Shown: piece by piece, positions 1 through 8,670 of the stretch | How positions within the stretch are numbered: the stretch's first letter is position 1 | How the letters are laid out: every line of letters begins with the position of its first letter | Assembly: GCF_944385615.1 (NCBI RefSeq) | Contig: NZ_CALWXV010000012.1 | Location: 1-54,987, forward strand | Direction: 5' to 3' | DNA: 54,987 nucleotides | Origin: an uncultured Flavonifractor sp. | GTDB lineage: Bacteria > Bacillota > Clostridia > Oscillospirales > Oscillospiraceae | Program-made: the position numbers and the translations under genes | Notes under the pieces: generated by a model | The model's database searches: none | What the model was told of the DNA's origin: nothing | What the model saw: the letters and a program-made list of their open reading frames with translations, nothing else

Positions 1-2
1 CC

Positions 3-551
3 TTATTTCTTCTTGACGCCGGTCTTGCCTTCCTTGCGGCGGATGACCTCGTCGGTGTATTTGATGCCCTTGCCCTTATAAGGCTCGGGGGGACGCTTCT
101 CGCGCACTTCGGCGGCGAACTGGCCGACCTTCTGCTTGTCGACGCCGCTGATGACGATCTTGTTGGCGCTGGGGACCTCAATGCTGATGCCGTCGATCTC
201 CTCGACGATCACCTGATGAGAGAAGCCCAGGTTCATAACCAGCTTGTTGCCTTCCTTGGCCACACGGTAGCCGACGCCGTTGACGTCCAGCTCCTTCTTG
301 TAGCCCTCGGTGACGCCCACGACCATGTTGTGCAGCAGGGTGCGGGTCAGGCCGTGGAGGCTGCGGTTCTCCTTCTCGTCATTGGGGCGGGTGACATGGA
401 TCACATCGCCCTCCTGGGCAATGTTCATGTTGGGGTGCAGCTGCTGGGTCAGGGTGCCCTTGGGGCCCTTTACGGTAACCAGGTTACCAGCTTCGATCTT
501 CACGTCCACACCGGCGGGGATGGAGATCGGCATTCTTCCGATACGAGACAT
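3..551 (-). CDS. rplF: 50S ribosomal protein L6
   Basis: Large-subunit protein that binds 23S rRNA near the factor-binding side of the ribosome. It has 182 residues, the normal bacterial length, with the L6 signature [12 protein letters not shown] at residues 154-165. The ribosome-binding site AAGGAGG overlaps the rpsH stop, and the 16-nt gap points to one transcript. Its stop lies two bases from the window edge, so the rest of the spc operon should continue to the left. Confidence 0.98.
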   Translation of the reverse strand: MSRIGRMPISIPAGVDVKIEAGNLVTVKGPKGTLTQQLHPNMNIAQEGDVIHVTRPNDEKENRSLHGLTRTLLHNMVVGVTEGYKKELDVNGVGYRVAKEGNKLVMNLGFSHQVIVEEIDGISIEVPSANKIVISGVDKQKVGQFAAEVREKRPPEPYKGKGIKYTDEVIRRKEGKTGVKKK

Positions 552-567
552 TTTCTACTCTCCCTCC

Positions 568-966
568 TTACCAGACAAACGCCAGGACCTCGCCGCCGAC
601 ATGGGCTGCGCGGGCAGCCTTGTCAGTCATGACGCCCTTGGACGTGGACACGATGGCAATACCCAGGCCGTGGAGGACCCGGGGCAGCTCGTCAGCACCG
701 GCATAGACACGCAGGCCGGGCTTGGAAACGCGGCGAAGACCAGTGATGACCTTCTCCTTGCCGGGGTTGTACTTCAGAGTAACGCGGATGACGCCCTGAG
801 TGCCGTCGTCGATCAGCTGGAAGTTCTTGATATAGCCTTCATCCAGCAGGATCTGCGCGATGGACTTCTTCATGTTGGACGCGGGGACGTCCACGGTGTC
901 ATGCTTGGCGTTGTTCGCGTTGCGGATGCGGGTCAGCATATCCGCAATGGGGTCTGTGATGTGCAT
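568..966 (-). CDS. rpsH: 30S ribosomal protein S8
   Basis: Small-subunit protein that binds the central domain of 16S rRNA and is needed for platform assembly. It has 132 residues; the C-terminus carries the family motif [13 protein letters not shown] and ends GEVLAFVW. It has a strong AAGGAGG site about 9 nt before the ATG. It is separated from rpsN by an unusual 369-bp gap holding its own promoter and a folded leader, so it may begin a second transcript. Confidence 0.98.
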   Translation of the reverse strand: MHITDPIADMLTRIRNANNAKHDTVDVPASNMKKSIAQILLDEGYIKNFQLIDDGTQGVIRVTLKYNPGKEKVITGLRRVSKPGLRVYAGADELPRVLHGLGIAIVSTSKGVMTDKAARAAHVGGEVLAFVW

Positions 967-1070
967 GAGTTTACCCTCCTTTTTGAATGACGGGCCGTGA
1001 GAGGACCCGTTAAGGCGGCAAGGTATCGGAGTTCGCGGGGCTCCGACCTATTAACCGTCTGCCAAGGAAT
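967..1070 (-). ncRNA. structured 5' leader of rpsH
   Basis: About 100 nt between the internal promoter and the rpsH start. On the minus strand it can fold into a CGGAG/CTCCG stem inside an AGGT/ACCT stem, closed by GGCA/TGCC, and a second hairpin with ACGGG and CCCGT arms just before the ribosome-binding site. Such folds often bind a ribosomal protein for feedback control. That role is inferred and the ligand is unknown. Confidence 0.4.
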
Positions 1071-1071
1071 T

Positions 1072-1100
1072 ATTATATCGTGAAAACCCTTGTGTGAAAA
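1072..1100 (-). promoter_or_regulatory. internal promoter for rpsH onward
   Basis: On the minus strand TTTTCA (4 of 6 to the -35 consensus) is followed after 17 nt by a perfect TATAAT. The predicted start is near 1065, giving a leader of about 100 nt before rpsH. Confidence 0.6.
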
Positions 1101-1335
1101 GGAAAAAGTGGCCTCCCGCCAAACTTTTGGAGGAATGCCCTGTCCTACCCCGTGGAGAGGGCGCCGCTTATTCATTTTTCACAGTCGGATCGTCACAATC
1201 TCAGGGTTTTTCTCCTAAACGGAGAATTTTATTTTTCAGACCGTGTGCCGGTCCAAAAACCCCGTCACGCAACGCAAGCGCCTGACGTGCTTTCGCACGC
1301 CGGGCGCGGGCGCTTGCGTAACCTGAGCTTCCTGA
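1101..1335 (-). ncRNA. possible structured RNA between rpsN and rpsH
   Basis: This non-coding gap is rich in paired segments on the minus strand. An 11-bp perfect stem (1272-1282 with 1309-1319) encloses a CGTGC/GCACG hairpin with a GAAA loop. Downstream GGGTTTTT and AAAAACCC enclose two hairpins, GACCG/CGGTC and TTCTCC/GGAGAA, as in a three-way junction. No immediate U-run marks the first stem as a simple terminator. I do not recognise a known RNA family. Confidence 0.4.
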
Positions 1336-1521
1336 TTACCAGGAGGCCTTCTTCACACCGGGGATCTGGCCCTTGTAGGCCAGCTCGCGGAAGCAGATAC
1401 GGCAGATGCCGTAGTCCCGCAGGTAGGCGTGGGGGCGGCCGCAGATCTTGCAGCGGTTATAGCGGCGGGTGGAGAACTTGGGCTCCGCCTGCTGCTTCAG
1501 AATCATAGACTTCTTCGCCAT
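1336..1521 (-). CDS. rpsN: 30S ribosomal protein S14 type Z (zinc-binding)
   Basis: Small-subunit head protein of 61 residues. Cys24, Cys27, Cys40 and Cys43 form two CxxC pairs that bind zinc, marking the C-plus form rather than the longer zinc-free paralogue made under zinc limitation. It follows rplE by 14 nt with a GGAGGAG ribosome-binding site. The next gene, rpsH, is unusually far away. Confidence 0.98.
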   Translation of the reverse strand: MAKKSMILKQQAEPKFSTRRYNRCKICGRPHAYLRDYGICRICFRELAYKGQIPGVKKASW

Positions 1522-1535
1522 TTCGTTCTCCTCCT

Positions 1536-2090
1536 TTACCGGGCAAAGGGCGCGCCGATGAGGGTCAGCAGCTCTTTGGCCTCTTCGTCGGTCTTGGCGG
1601 TGGTGCAGATGACCACGTCCAGGCCGCGGATCTTGTCGATCTTGTCATACTCGATCTCGGGGAAGATCAGCTGCTCCTTGATGCCCAGGGCGTAGTTGCC
1701 GCGGCCATCGAAAGAGTTGCCGTTGATGCCCCGGAAGTCACGGACACGGGGCAGGGCCACGTTGAACAGGCGGTCCAGGAACTCCCACATCCGGTCGGCG
1801 CGCAGGGTGACCTTGGCGCCGATGGGCATACCCTCACGCAGCTTGAAGTTAGCCACGGACTTCTTAGCCTTGGTGATGATGGCCTTCTGGCCGGTGATCT
1901 TGGTCAGATCGCCCACAACGGCCTCCAGGACCTTGGCGTTGTCGCGGGCCTCGCCGCAGCCGCAGTTGACCACGATCTTGTCGATCTTGGGGATCTGCAT
2001 GGTGGACTTGTAGCCGAACTTCTGCATCAGAGCAGGAGCGACCTCGGCCTGGTACTTCGCCTTCAGGTTGGGCACTTTCTTATCAGCCAT
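1536..2090 (-). CDS. rplE: 50S ribosomal protein L5
   Basis: Large-subunit protein of the central protuberance that binds 5S rRNA and contacts the P-site tRNA. It has 184 residues, close to the usual 179. The conserved segment RDFRGI, followed by a [11 protein letters not shown] stretch, is present in the second half. It starts 19 nt after rplX with a GGAGG site and sits in the usual spc order. Confidence 0.98.
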   Translation of the reverse strand: MADKKVPNLKAKYQAEVAPALMQKFGYKSTMQIPKIDKIVVNCGCGEARDNAKVLEAVVGDLTKITGQKAIITKAKKSVANFKLREGMPIGAKVTLRADRMWEFLDRLFNVALPRVRDFRGINGNSFDGRGNYALGIKEQLIFPEIEYDKIDKIRGLDVVICTTAKTDEEAKELLTLIGAPFAR

Positions 2091-2109
2091 TGTCTATACT
2101 CCTCCTCTC

Positions 2110-2427
2110 TCAGATCTCGGCGCCGCACTTCTTGCAAATGCGGACCTTCTTGCCGTCGGCCAGCAGCTTGTGAGCGGGCCGGGTGGGCTTGTTGCACTTG
2201 GGGCAAACGCGCTGCACCTTGCAGGCGTAGATGGGGGCTTCCTTCTTGATGATGCCGCCCTGCTCGCCCTGACGGCGGGGCTTGGTGTGGCGGGAGACCA
2301 CATTGACCTTCTCCACGACCACCTTGCCCTCCTTGGGCATAACCTGCAGGACCTTGCCCTGCTTGCCCTTGTCCTTGCCGGACAGGACGATGACGGTGTC
2401 GTCCTTACGAATGCTCAGCTTGTTCAT
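2110..2427 (-). CDS. rplX: 50S ribosomal protein L24, zinc-ribbon variant
   Basis: Assembly initiator that binds domain I of 23S rRNA at the tunnel exit. It has 105 residues; the KOW motif lies at about residues 8-30 ([20 protein letters not shown]). The C-terminal part holds two CxxC pairs, CPKC at 75-78 and CKKC at 98-101, which look like an intact metal site; some L24 proteins have lost these. It follows rplN by 16 nt. Confidence 0.97.
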   Translation of the reverse strand: MNKLSIRKDDTVIVLSGKDKGKQGKVLQVMPKEGKVVVEKVNVVSRHTKPRRQGEQGGIIKKEAPIYACKVQRVCPKCNKPTRPAHKLLADGKKVRICKKCGAEI

Positions 2428-2443
2428 GTTATCTCCTACCCCC

Positions 2444-2812
2444 TTACAGCACTTCGGGAGCCAGCGACAGGATCTTCATGTAGTCCTTGTCGCGCAGCTC
2501 GCGGGCCACGGGCCCAAAGATACGGGTACCGCGGGGATTCTTGTCGTCCTTGATGAGGACGGCGGCGTTCTCGTCGAAGCGGACGTAGCTGCCGTCTGCA
2601 CGGCGGACGCCCTTGGCGGAACGGACGATGACGGCCTTCACGACCTCGCCCTTCTTCACAGTGCCGCCGGGCTGAGCCTTGCGGACGGAAGCCACAATCA
2701 CGTCGCCGATGTTGCCAAACTTGCGGCTGGAGCCGCCCAGCACGCGGATGGTCTTGATCTCCTTGGCGCCGGTGTTGTCGGCCACCTTCAGATAAGTTTC
2801 CTGCTGAATCAT
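2444..2812 (-). CDS. rplN: 50S ribosomal protein L14
   Basis: Large-subunit interface protein that contacts L19 and the small subunit. It has exactly the usual 122 residues, beginning [16 protein letters not shown], the typical L14 N-terminus. It follows rpsQ by 12 nt and has an AAGGAGG site. The order L14-L24-L5 is the conserved bacterial one. Confidence 0.98.
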   Translation of the reverse strand: MIQQETYLKVADNTGAKEIKTIRVLGGSSRKFGNIGDVIVASVRKAQPGGTVKKGEVVKAVIVRSAKGVRRADGSYVRFDENAAVLIKDDKNPRGTRIFGPVARELRDKDYMKILSLAPEVL

Positions 2813-2824
2813 ACCGGCACCTCC

Positions 2825-3085
2825 TTACTTCGCCTTCTCGATGATCTCGACGACGCGCCAGCGCTTGTCCTTGGACAGGGGCCGGGTCTCCATGACCCGC
2901 ACGCGGTCGCCGACACCACACTCGTTGTTCTCGTCGTGCGCCTTCAGCTTGTAGGTGCTCTTGACGATCTTCTTGTACAGGGGGTGGGTCACACGGTCGG
3001 CAATGGCCACCACCACGGTCTTGTCCATCTTATCGGAAACCACCAGGCCGACTCTGGTCTTACGGGAAGAAGTTCTGTTTTCCAT
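2825..3085 (-). CDS. rpsQ: 30S ribosomal protein S17
   Basis: Primary 16S rRNA-binding protein with an OB-fold. It has 86 residues; the motif [14 protein letters not shown] in its usual form ([16 protein letters not shown]) is near the N-terminus, and [20 protein letters not shown] marks the C-terminal half. It follows rpmC by 17 nt with an AGGAGG site. Confidence 0.98.
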   Translation of the reverse strand: MENRTSSRKTRVGLVVSDKMDKTVVVAIADRVTHPLYKKIVKSTYKLKAHDENNECGVGDRVRVMETRPLSKDKRWRVVEIIEKAK

Positions 3086-3102
3086 GATCTAGTTCCTCCT
3101 TC

Positions 3103-3306
3103 TTATCGGCCTGCGAGCTGCTGCTCACGGATGATGGTCTTCACGCGGGCAATGTCCCGCTTGACCTCAGCGATCTTCACCGGGTTGTCCAGCTGATTGG
3201 TGGCGTGCTGAAGACGGAGCTGGAAGAGATCCTTCTTCAGGTCGCCCAGCTTGCTGGTCAGCTCCTCGGCGCTCATCTTACGGATTTCAGTAGCCTTCAT
3301 CTTCAT
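3103..3306 (-). CDS. rpmC: 50S ribosomal protein L29
   Basis: Small two-helix protein at the tunnel exit that contributes to binding of trigger factor and the signal recognition particle. It has 67 residues and carries the L29 features of an N-terminal MKATEIR-type start and a later [12 protein letters not shown]. Its start overlaps the rplP stop by 4 nt, so the two are probably translationally coupled. Confidence 0.97.
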   Translation of the reverse strand: MKMKATEIRKMSAEELTSKLGDLKKDLFQLRLQHATNQLDNPVKIAEVKRDIARVKTIIREQQLAGR

Positions 3307-3737
3307 TCACCACCATTCTCGGTCTCGGCGGTCTGCTTAGCCACGATCTTGCACTTGACAGGCAGCTTGTGGGAAGCCAGACGCAGGGCCTCGCGGGCGA
3401 CCTCCTCGGAGACGCCGGCGATCTCGAACATAACACGGCCGGGCTTAACCACGGCCACCCAGTACTCAGGGGAACCCTTACCGGAACCCATGCGGGTCTC
3501 GGCGGGCTTCTCAGTGATGGGCTTATCGGGGAAGATCTTGATCCAAACCTTACCGCCACGCTTGGTGTAACGGGTCATGGCGATACGGGCGGCCTCGATC
3601 TGGTTGCTGGTGATCCAGCTGGGCTCGGTAGCCTGCAGGCCGAACTCACCATAGGTCACGGTGTTGCCCTTCAGGGCCTTGCCCTTCAGGCGGCCGCGGT
3701 GCACGCGGCGATATTTCACGCGCTTAGGCAGCAGCAT
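3303..3737 (-). CDS. rplP: 50S ribosomal protein L16
   Basis: Large-subunit protein near the peptidyl transferase centre and the A-site tRNA elbow. It has 144 residues, starting [10 protein letters not shown] and containing the conserved RMGSGKG stretch. The start codon overlaps the rpsC stop by one base (TAATG), indicating coupled translation. Confidence 0.98.
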   Translation of the reverse strand: MLLPKRVKYRRVHRGRLKGKALKGNTVTYGEFGLQATEPSWITSNQIEAARIAMTRYTKRGGKVWIKIFPDKPITEKPAETRMGSGKGSPEYWVAVVKPGRVMFEIAGVSEEVAREALRLASHKLPVKCKIVAKQTAETENGGE

Positions 3738-4600
3738 TACTGAGCGCCTCCTTCCTTGGCAGCGGCAGGACGAGCGCCGCCCTGGGGACGGCCGCCGCCC
3801 TGGGGACGGTTGTTGTTAAAACCACCCTGGCGGTTACCGCCGTTGCGGTTGAAGCCACCGTTGCGGTTGAAGCCGCCCTTGCGGTCGCCGTCACGGCGGT
3901 CGCGGCGGGGACGGTCGGAGCGCTCCTTGAAGTTCTTGGTGTCCAGGGTGCGGGGGGTGGTACGCAGGCTCTGAGTGAGCACCTCGCCCTTGTAGATCCA
4001 CACCTTCACGCCGATGCGGCCGTAGGTGGTGGCAGCCTCAGCAAAGCCGTAGTCGATGTCGGCCCGCAGGGTCTGCAGGGGGATGGTGCCGTCGTGATAG
4101 TGCTCGGTGCGGGCGATCTCGGCACCGCCCAGACGGCCGGACACCTGAGTCTTGATGCCGCGGGCGCCGATGCGCATGGCGCGGCCCATGGCGTTCTTCA
4201 TGGCCCGGCGGAAGCCGATGCGCTTCTCCAGCTGCTGGGCGATGTTCTCGGCCACCAGCTGAGCGTCCATGTCGGGGCTCTTGACCTCAACGATGTTGAG
4301 GGCCACGCTCTTGCCGATCATCTTCTCCAGCTTCAGGCGCAGGGCCTCGATGGCCTCGCCGCCCTTGCCGATGACCACGCCGGGACGGGCGCAGTGCAGG
4401 TAGATGCGCACCTTGGCGTTGTCACGCTCGATCTCGATCTTGGGGATACCGGCGGAATACAGGGTCTTCTTCAGGTAGTCCCGGATCTTCTTGTCCTCCA
4501 CCAGCAGGTCGCCCACCTTCTCGTTGCGGGCGTACCAGCGGGAGTCCCAGTCCTTAATGACACCCACGCGCAGGCCGTGGGGATTCACTTTCTGTCCCAT
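3737..4600 (-). CDS. rpsC: 30S ribosomal protein S3 with low-complexity tail
   Basis: Small-subunit head protein at the mRNA entry tunnel, with helicase-assisting activity. The first ~220 residues match S3, with the KH domain GxxG motif in [13 protein letters not shown]. At 287 residues it is longer than the usual 210-230 because of a C-terminal tail of about 60 residues rich in Arg, Gly and Asn, with repeats of GGFNRN and PQGG. Such basic tails are common in clostridial S3 and probably disordered; the tail's role is unknown. Confidence 0.98.
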   Translation of the reverse strand: MGQKVNPHGLRVGVIKDWDSRWYARNEKVGDLLVEDKKIRDYLKKTLYSAGIPKIEIERDNAKVRIYLHCARPGVVIGKGGEAIEALRLKLEKMIGKSVALNIVEVKSPDMDAQLVAENIAQQLEKRIGFRRAMKNAMGRAMRIGARGIKTQVSGRLGGAEIARTEHYHDGTIPLQTLRADIDYGFAEAATTYGRIGVKVWIYKGEVLTQSLRTTPRTLDTKNFKERSDRPRRDRRDGDRKGGFNRNGGFNRNGGNRQGGFNNNRPQGGGRPQGGARPAAAKEGGAQ

Positions 4601-4615
4601 ATTCTTCCTCCTCCC

Positions 4616-4948
4616 TTAGCGCTCAGCCACCGCGATGGTGATGTGAGAAGTGCGCTTGTTGATCCGATAGGCGCGGCCCTGAGCCCGGGGACGCATCCGC
4701 TTGATGATGGGGCCGGGGCAGGCGAACACCTGGGAAATATACAGCTTCTCGGGGTCCATCTGGTGGTTGTTCTCCGCGTTGGCGGCAGCGCTCTTGAGGA
4801 GCTTGAGCAGCAGCTCGGAGGCAGCCTTGGGGGTGGTCATCAGAATGGCGGTGGCCTGCTCGACGCTCTTGCCGCGGATCAGGTCACAGACGATCTGGAC
4901 CTTACGGGGAGAGATACGGGTATATCTCAGATGTGCTTTGGCTTCCAT
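4616..4948 (-). CDS. rplV: 50S ribosomal protein L22
   Basis: Large-subunit protein whose beta-hairpin lines the peptide exit tunnel and forms part of the macrolide-sensitive constriction. It has 110 residues. The hairpin tip segment [19 protein letters not shown] is intact, with no insertion or deletion visible. It follows rpsS by 15 nt. Confidence 0.98.
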   Translation of the reverse strand: MEAKAHLRYTRISPRKVQIVCDLIRGKSVEQATAILMTTPKAASELLLKLLKSAAANAENNHQMDPEKLYISQVFACPGPIIKRMRPRAQGRAYRINKRTSHITIAVAER

Positions 4949-4963
4949 GTTCTCTCCTCCTCC

Positions 4964-5236
4964 TTACTTACCAGTCTTGCTGCCGGCGTGGCCGCGGAAG
5001 GTGCGGGTGGGGGCGAACTCGCCCAGCTTGTGGCCCACCATGTCCTCGGTCACGTAGACGGGCACGTGCTTGCGGCCGTCGTGCACGGCAAAGGTGTGTC
5101 CGACGAAGGAGGGGAAGATGGTGGAGGCGCGGCTCCAGGTCTTCAGGACCTTCTTCTCGCCGGTCTGATTCATTTCGTCGACCCGCTTCAGCAGCTCGGG
5201 GGCGCAAAAGGGGCCTTTCTTGATACTTCTGCTCAT
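4964..5236 (-). CDS. rpsS: 30S ribosomal protein S19
   Basis: Small-subunit head protein near the A-site finger contact. It has 90 residues, starting [10 protein letters not shown] and carrying the signature [19 protein letters not shown] near the C-terminus. It follows rplB by 15 nt and keeps the usual order L2-S19-L22. Confidence 0.98.
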   Translation of the reverse strand: MSRSIKKGPFCAPELLKRVDEMNQTGEKKVLKTWSRASTIFPSFVGHTFAVHDGRKHVPVYVTEDMVGHKLGEFAPTRTFRGHAGSKTGK

Positions 5237-5251
5237 CTTTTACTGCCTCCC

Positions 5252-6085
5252 TTACTTCGCGTTGCGGTGCTTGACGATGAACTTCTCGGTGCGGTTTTTC
5301 AGCTTGCGGGTCTTGTAACCCATAGCAGGCTTGCCCCAGGGGGTGACAGGGCCGGGACGACCGACAGGGCTCTTGCCCTCGCCGCCGCCGTGGGGGTGGT
5401 CATTGGGGTTCATGACGGAGCCGCGGACGGTGGGACGCCAGCCCATGTGACGCTTACGGCCGGCCTTACCGATCTGGATGTTGGCCCAGTCGGTGTTGCC
5501 CACCTGGCCGATGGTGGCCTTGCAGTTCTCGCGGATATAGCGGACCTCGCCGGAGGGCAGACGGACCTGAGCCATGCCGTTCTCCTTGGCCATCAGCTGA
5601 GCGGCCTCGCCGGCGGCGCGCACCAGCTGGGCGCCCTTGCCGGGATAGAGCTCAACACAGTGGATCATCTCGCCCACGGGGATGTTGGCGATGGGCAGGC
5701 AGTTGCCGGGCAGAATGTCGGCGTCGGCGCCGGTCATGATGATGTGGCCGGACTTCAGGCCCACAGGAGCCAGGATATAGCGCTTCTCGCCGTCCTCATA
5801 CTGGATGAGGGCGATGTTGGCGGAGCGGTTGGGATCGTACTGCAGGTTGATGACGGTAGCAGTACCCTCTTTGTCCCGCTTGAAGTCGATGATGCGGTAC
5901 TTCTTCTTATTGCCGCCGCCGCGGTGGCGGACGGTGATGCGGCCATAGCTGTTGCGGCCGGCGTTCTTCTTCAGATTCTCCAGCAGGCTGCGCTCGGGCT
6001 TGGCCTTCTTGTCGATGCCCTCGAAGGCGCTCACGGTCATGTGGCGGCGGGAGGGCGTCGTGGGCTTATAAGTTTTGATAGCCAT
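5252..6085 (-). CDS. rplB: 50S ribosomal protein L2
   Basis: Core 23S rRNA-binding protein needed for subunit joining and peptidyl transfer. It has 277 residues, the usual length. The signature [20 protein letters not shown] contains the conserved histidine region, and the N-terminus [14 protein letters not shown] is typical. It has an AGGAGG-type site and a 15-nt gap from rplW. Confidence 0.99.
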   Translation of the reverse strand: MAIKTYKPTTPSRRHMTVSAFEGIDKKAKPERSLLENLKKNAGRNSYGRITVRHRGGGNKKKYRIIDFKRDKEGTATVINLQYDPNRSANIALIQYEDGEKRYILAPVGLKSGHIIMTGADADILPGNCLPIANIPVGEMIHCVELYPGKGAQLVRAAGEAAQLMAKENGMAQVRLPSGEVRYIRENCKATIGQVGNTDWANIQIGKAGRKRHMGWRPTVRGSVMNPNDHPHGGGEGKSPVGRPGPVTPWGKPAMGYKTRKLKNRTEKFIVKHRNAK

Positions 6086-6100
6086 TGTTCCTTATCCTCC

Positions 6101-6400
6101 TTACACCATGCCTTCGAAGAACTCGATGGTCTTGGAATCCTCGGTCAGGGTGACCATAGCCTTCTTCCAGTTGGCGCGGCGGCCGGCGGGGTAACGGCCG
6201 GTCCGCTTGGCCTTGCCCTGCATATTCAGGGTGTTGACCTTGGCGACCTTTACGTCGAAGATCTCCTCGACCGCCTTGGCGATCTGGATCTTGTTGGCGT
6301 CCTTGGCCACCTCGAAGGTGTACTTCTTGCCCTCGGTCTCGGCCATGGACTGCTCAGTGATGATGGGGCGCTTAATGATATCGTAAGCGGTAGCAGCCAT
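6101..6400 (-). CDS. rplW: 50S ribosomal protein L23
   Basis: Tunnel-exit protein and docking site for trigger factor and signal recognition particle. It has 99 residues; the motifs [11 protein letters not shown] and [12 protein letters not shown] are typical. The start overlaps the rplD stop by one base (TAATG). Confidence 0.98.
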   Translation of the reverse strand: MAATAYDIIKRPIITEQSMAETEGKKYTFEVAKDANKIQIAKAVEEIFDVKVAKVNTLNMQGKAKRTGRYPAGRRANWKKAMVTLTEDSKTIEFFEGMV

Positions 6401-7020
6401 TACGCGAACACCTCCTCGATGACGGCCAGGGCCGCCTTGTCAACGATGAACTTGCCGGCGTTCACGATGTCGTAAACGCTGAGGATCTTGGCGGTGGTGG
6501 TCACCACGCCGGGGATGTTGCGGGCGGACTTGATGACGTTCTCGTTCACCTCGGGGGTGACGACAACGGCCTTCTTGGCGCCCACGGTGTTGAGGAAGCC
6601 CTGCATGGTCTTGGTCTTGATGGCGTCCATGTTCAGGCCATCCACCACCACGATGTCGCCGGAGGCGGCCTTGGCGGAAAGGGCGGACTTGAGGGCCAGA
6701 CGCTTGACCTTCTTGTTCAGCACATAGCTGTAGTCGCGGGGCTTGGGAGCAAAAACGATACCGCCGTGGGTCCACTGGGGAGCACGGGTGGAACCCTGAC
6801 GGGCGCGGCCGGTGCCCTTCTGGCGCCAGGGCTTGATGCCGCCGCCGGAGACCTCGGCGCGGGTCAGAGCGGACTGAGTGCCCTGACGGCAGTTGGCCAG
6901 GTGGTTCTTGACCACCTCGTGGACAACGGTCTGATTGGGCTCGATCCCGAACACAGCTTCGGAGAGCTCCACTTCGCCGACCTGGTTGCCGGCCATGTTC
7001 ACAAGAATTGCCTTAGGCAT
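6400..7020 (-). CDS. rplD: 50S ribosomal protein L4
   Basis: Large-subunit protein with a long loop reaching the exit tunnel. In proteobacteria it also represses the S10 operon; whether it does so here is not shown. It has 206 residues, with the loop motif [19 protein letters not shown] at about 67-85. It follows rplC by 17 nt. Confidence 0.98.
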   Translation of the reverse strand: MPKAILVNMAGNQVGEVELSEAVFGIEPNQTVVHEVVKNHLANCRQGTQSALTRAEVSGGGIKPWRQKGTGRARQGSTRAPQWTHGGIVFAPKPRDYSYVLNKKVKRLALKSALSAKAASGDIVVVDGLNMDAIKTKTMQGFLNTVGAKKAVVVTPEVNENVIKSARNIPGVVTTTAKILSVYDIVNAGKFIVDKAALAVIEEVFA

Positions 7021-7037
7021 TTGAGTTCTCTCCTTTC

Positions 7038-7763
7038 TTACTTGTTACGGGCGGAAGCCTTCTGGGGATTGACGCGGGCGGAAGCCTTCTGCGGGTTGAT
7101 GCTGGCGTTGGCAGCGGCGCCCTTCTCCTTGACGTTGATCACGGAGTTGCGCAGGTACACAATGCCGCCCTTGGGGCCGGGGATGGCGCCGCGGACAGCG
7201 ATGATGCCCAGCTCGGGGTCCACCTTGATGACGTCCAGGTTGAGGACGGTGACCTGCTCGTTGCCCATCTGGCCGGCGCCGATCTTACCCTTGAAGATCC
7301 GGGAGGGATCGGTGCTGGAGCCCATGGAGCCGGCGTGACGGTGCACAGGGCCGGTACCGTGGGATTCCTTCAGGCGGTGAGCGCCGTGGCGCTTGATGAC
7401 GCCCTGATAGCCGTGACCCTTGCTGATGCCGGTCACGTCCACCCGGTCGCCCTCGGCGAACACGTCCACCTTGACCTCGTCGCCCACGTTGAGGGCGTCG
7501 CAGTTGGCCAGCTTGAACTCCTTCAGGGTCTTCTTGCGGGCCTCGCCGGCCTTCTTCAGGTGACCCAGCTCAGGCTTGGTGAGCTTCTTCTCGGCTACGT
7601 CGCCGTAGCCCAGCTGAACGGCGTTGTAGCCGTCCTTCTCCTCGGTCTTCTTCTGCACTACGGTGCAGGGACCCGCCTCAATGACGGTGACCGGGATGAC
7701 CTTGCCGGCTTCGTCGAAGATCTGCGTCATGCCGACCTTCTTGCCGATAATGGCCTTTTCCAT
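7038..7763 (-). CDS. rplC: 50S ribosomal protein L3 with duplicated tail
   Basis: Early 23S rRNA-binding protein that reaches the peptidyl transferase centre. It has 241 residues, longer than the usual ~210. The core contains [12 protein letters not shown] and the G-rich S/M segment [18 protein letters not shown]. The extra C-terminus contains a near-exact tandem repeat, NPQKASAR twice (7047-7103), rich in Ala, Lys and Arg. The tail does not disturb the core, and I infer it is a lineage-specific disordered extension. Confidence 0.98.
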   Translation of the reverse strand: MEKAIIGKKVGMTQIFDEAGKVIPVTVIEAGPCTVVQKKTEEKDGYNAVQLGYGDVAEKKLTKPELGHLKKAGEARKKTLKEFKLANCDALNVGDEVKVDVFAEGDRVDVTGISKGHGYQGVIKRHGAHRLKESHGTGPVHRHAGSMGSSTDPSRIFKGKIGAGQMGNEQVTVLNLDVIKVDPELGIIAVRGAIPGPKGGIVYLRNSVINVKEKGAAANASINPQKASARVNPQKASARNK

Positions 7764-8023
7764 GTGTTTTCCTCCTTAATTAAGGTTATTGGTTGGGCGA
7801 GTTACCATTGAAACCGGTATTGCTCGGCCAACTTGACCCGTCCGCCTCAAAACGCGGCGGACTGCGGTACAAACAAAGGAATGGATGGCGCTGCTATCAC
7901 GCTTTGCCTGTTCGCAACGCGGTCACTGTTCACCGCTCCGCGAAAAATACCGCGACCCCTTCGGCGTCGCCTGTTTTTTCTCTGCGCGGTTCCCTGTGCC
8001 GCTGCTCACGACGGCTCAGACGC
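7764..8023 (-). other. long rpsJ-rplC intergenic spacer with hairpin
   Basis: A 260-bp spacer where most bacteria have a few tens of bases. It holds a 7-bp hairpin (7840-7846 with 7856-7862, GTCCGCC/GGCGGAC, 9-nt loop) and the rplC ribosome-binding site AAGGAGG next to the start. I see no open frame with a good ribosome-binding site and no convincing promoter. Confidence 0.4.
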
Positions 8024-8338
8024 TTACAGCTTAATCTCAATCTCCACACCGGCGGGGAGCTCCAGGCTCATCAGGGCCTCCACGGTCTTGGGAGAGGGCT
8101 TGAGGATGTCGATCAGGCGCTTATGGGTGCGGCGCTCGAACTGCTCACGGCTGTCCTTGTACTTATGGACGGCCCGCAGGATGGTGACGACCTCCTTCTT
8201 GGTGGGCAGGGGGATGGGGCCGGACACGGAAGCGCCGGTGCGCTTGGCGGTCTCAACGATCTTCTCAGCGCTTTGGTCGATGAGCTGATGATCATAGGCC
8301 TTCAGACGGATGCGGATCATTTCTTTCTGAGCTGCCAT
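8024..8338 (-). CDS. rpsJ: 30S ribosomal protein S10
   Basis: Small-subunit head protein, also the NusE antitermination factor. It has 104 residues from the chosen ATG at 8338, which lies 8 nt after AAGGAGGA. An upstream in-frame ATG at 8362 would add eight residues unlike the family. The motif [11 protein letters not shown] and the C-terminus [11 protein letters not shown] are typical. It is the first gene of the long ribosomal operon. Confidence 0.98.
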   Translation of the reverse strand: MAAQKEMIRIRLKAYDHQLIDQSAEKIVETAKRTGASVSGPIPLPTKKEVVTILRAVHKYKDSREQFERRTHKRLIDILKPSPKTVEALMSLELPAGVEIEIKL

Positions 8339-8372
8339 GGTGTTAAGTTCCTCCTTAAACATACGAAGTGGT

Positions 8373-8404
8373 GCGCTTTCGCCGGGTCCACGGGGCCAAA
8401 GCGC
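8373..8404 (-). promoter_or_regulatory. hairpin in the rpsJ leader
   Basis: An 11-bp stem with one mismatch, 8373-8383 pairing with 8394-8404, ends 35 nt before the rpsJ start codon. It is part of a leader of about 300 nt and could control translation or stability. Function not known. Confidence 0.4.
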
Positions 8405-8474
8405 GGTGTCATTCCTCGCTTCGTACGGTGAGAGATTTCAGTACACGTTTCCGTGCGTATCACTCCGTGACATG

Positions 8475-8502
8475 AAGAAAACCGGCACAAGCAGGCCGGT
8501 TT
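8475..8502 (-). terminator. terminator-like hairpin in the S10 leader (possible attenuator)
   Basis: On the minus strand AAACCGGC (8495-8502) pairs perfectly with GCCGGTTT (8479-8486) across an 8-nt loop, followed by the U-rich run TTTTCTT. It lies between the S10 promoter and rpsJ, so it could act as an attenuator. I could not identify a clear competing fold. Confidence 0.45.
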
Positions 8503-8641
8503 ACTCCTTGCATGGCGATATACGCCGCGCACGGATCCCTCAGCCGCCCGATTCTAGCTCGGACATACTCCGCGGAAGTTACCTCATTTCTGAGCAATCT
8601 CCCGCATCATCGCACAATGCACCTCAAACAGGCGCTTCATT

Positions 8642-8670
8642 ATGATACTCTAAAAGCCAGGTGCTGTCAA
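8642..8670 (-). promoter_or_regulatory. S10 operon promoter
   Basis: On the minus strand a perfect TTGACA (8665-8670) is followed after 17 nt by TATCAT (8642-8647). It overlaps the last codons of the upstream glycosyltransferase gene. The expected start near 8635 gives an S10 leader of about 300 nt. Confidence 0.8.

Noticed and set aside
933-1175. 80-codon frame upstream of rpsH on the minus strand
   Set aside because: No ribosome-binding site, runs into rpsH out of frame, and lies over the promoter and structured leader.
4094-6475. 793-codon open frame on the plus strand across ribosomal genes
   Set aside because: It is antisense to rpsC, rplV, rpsS, rplB and rplW, has no ribosome-binding site and a Gly/Leu/His-rich low-complexity translation; an artefact of high GC.
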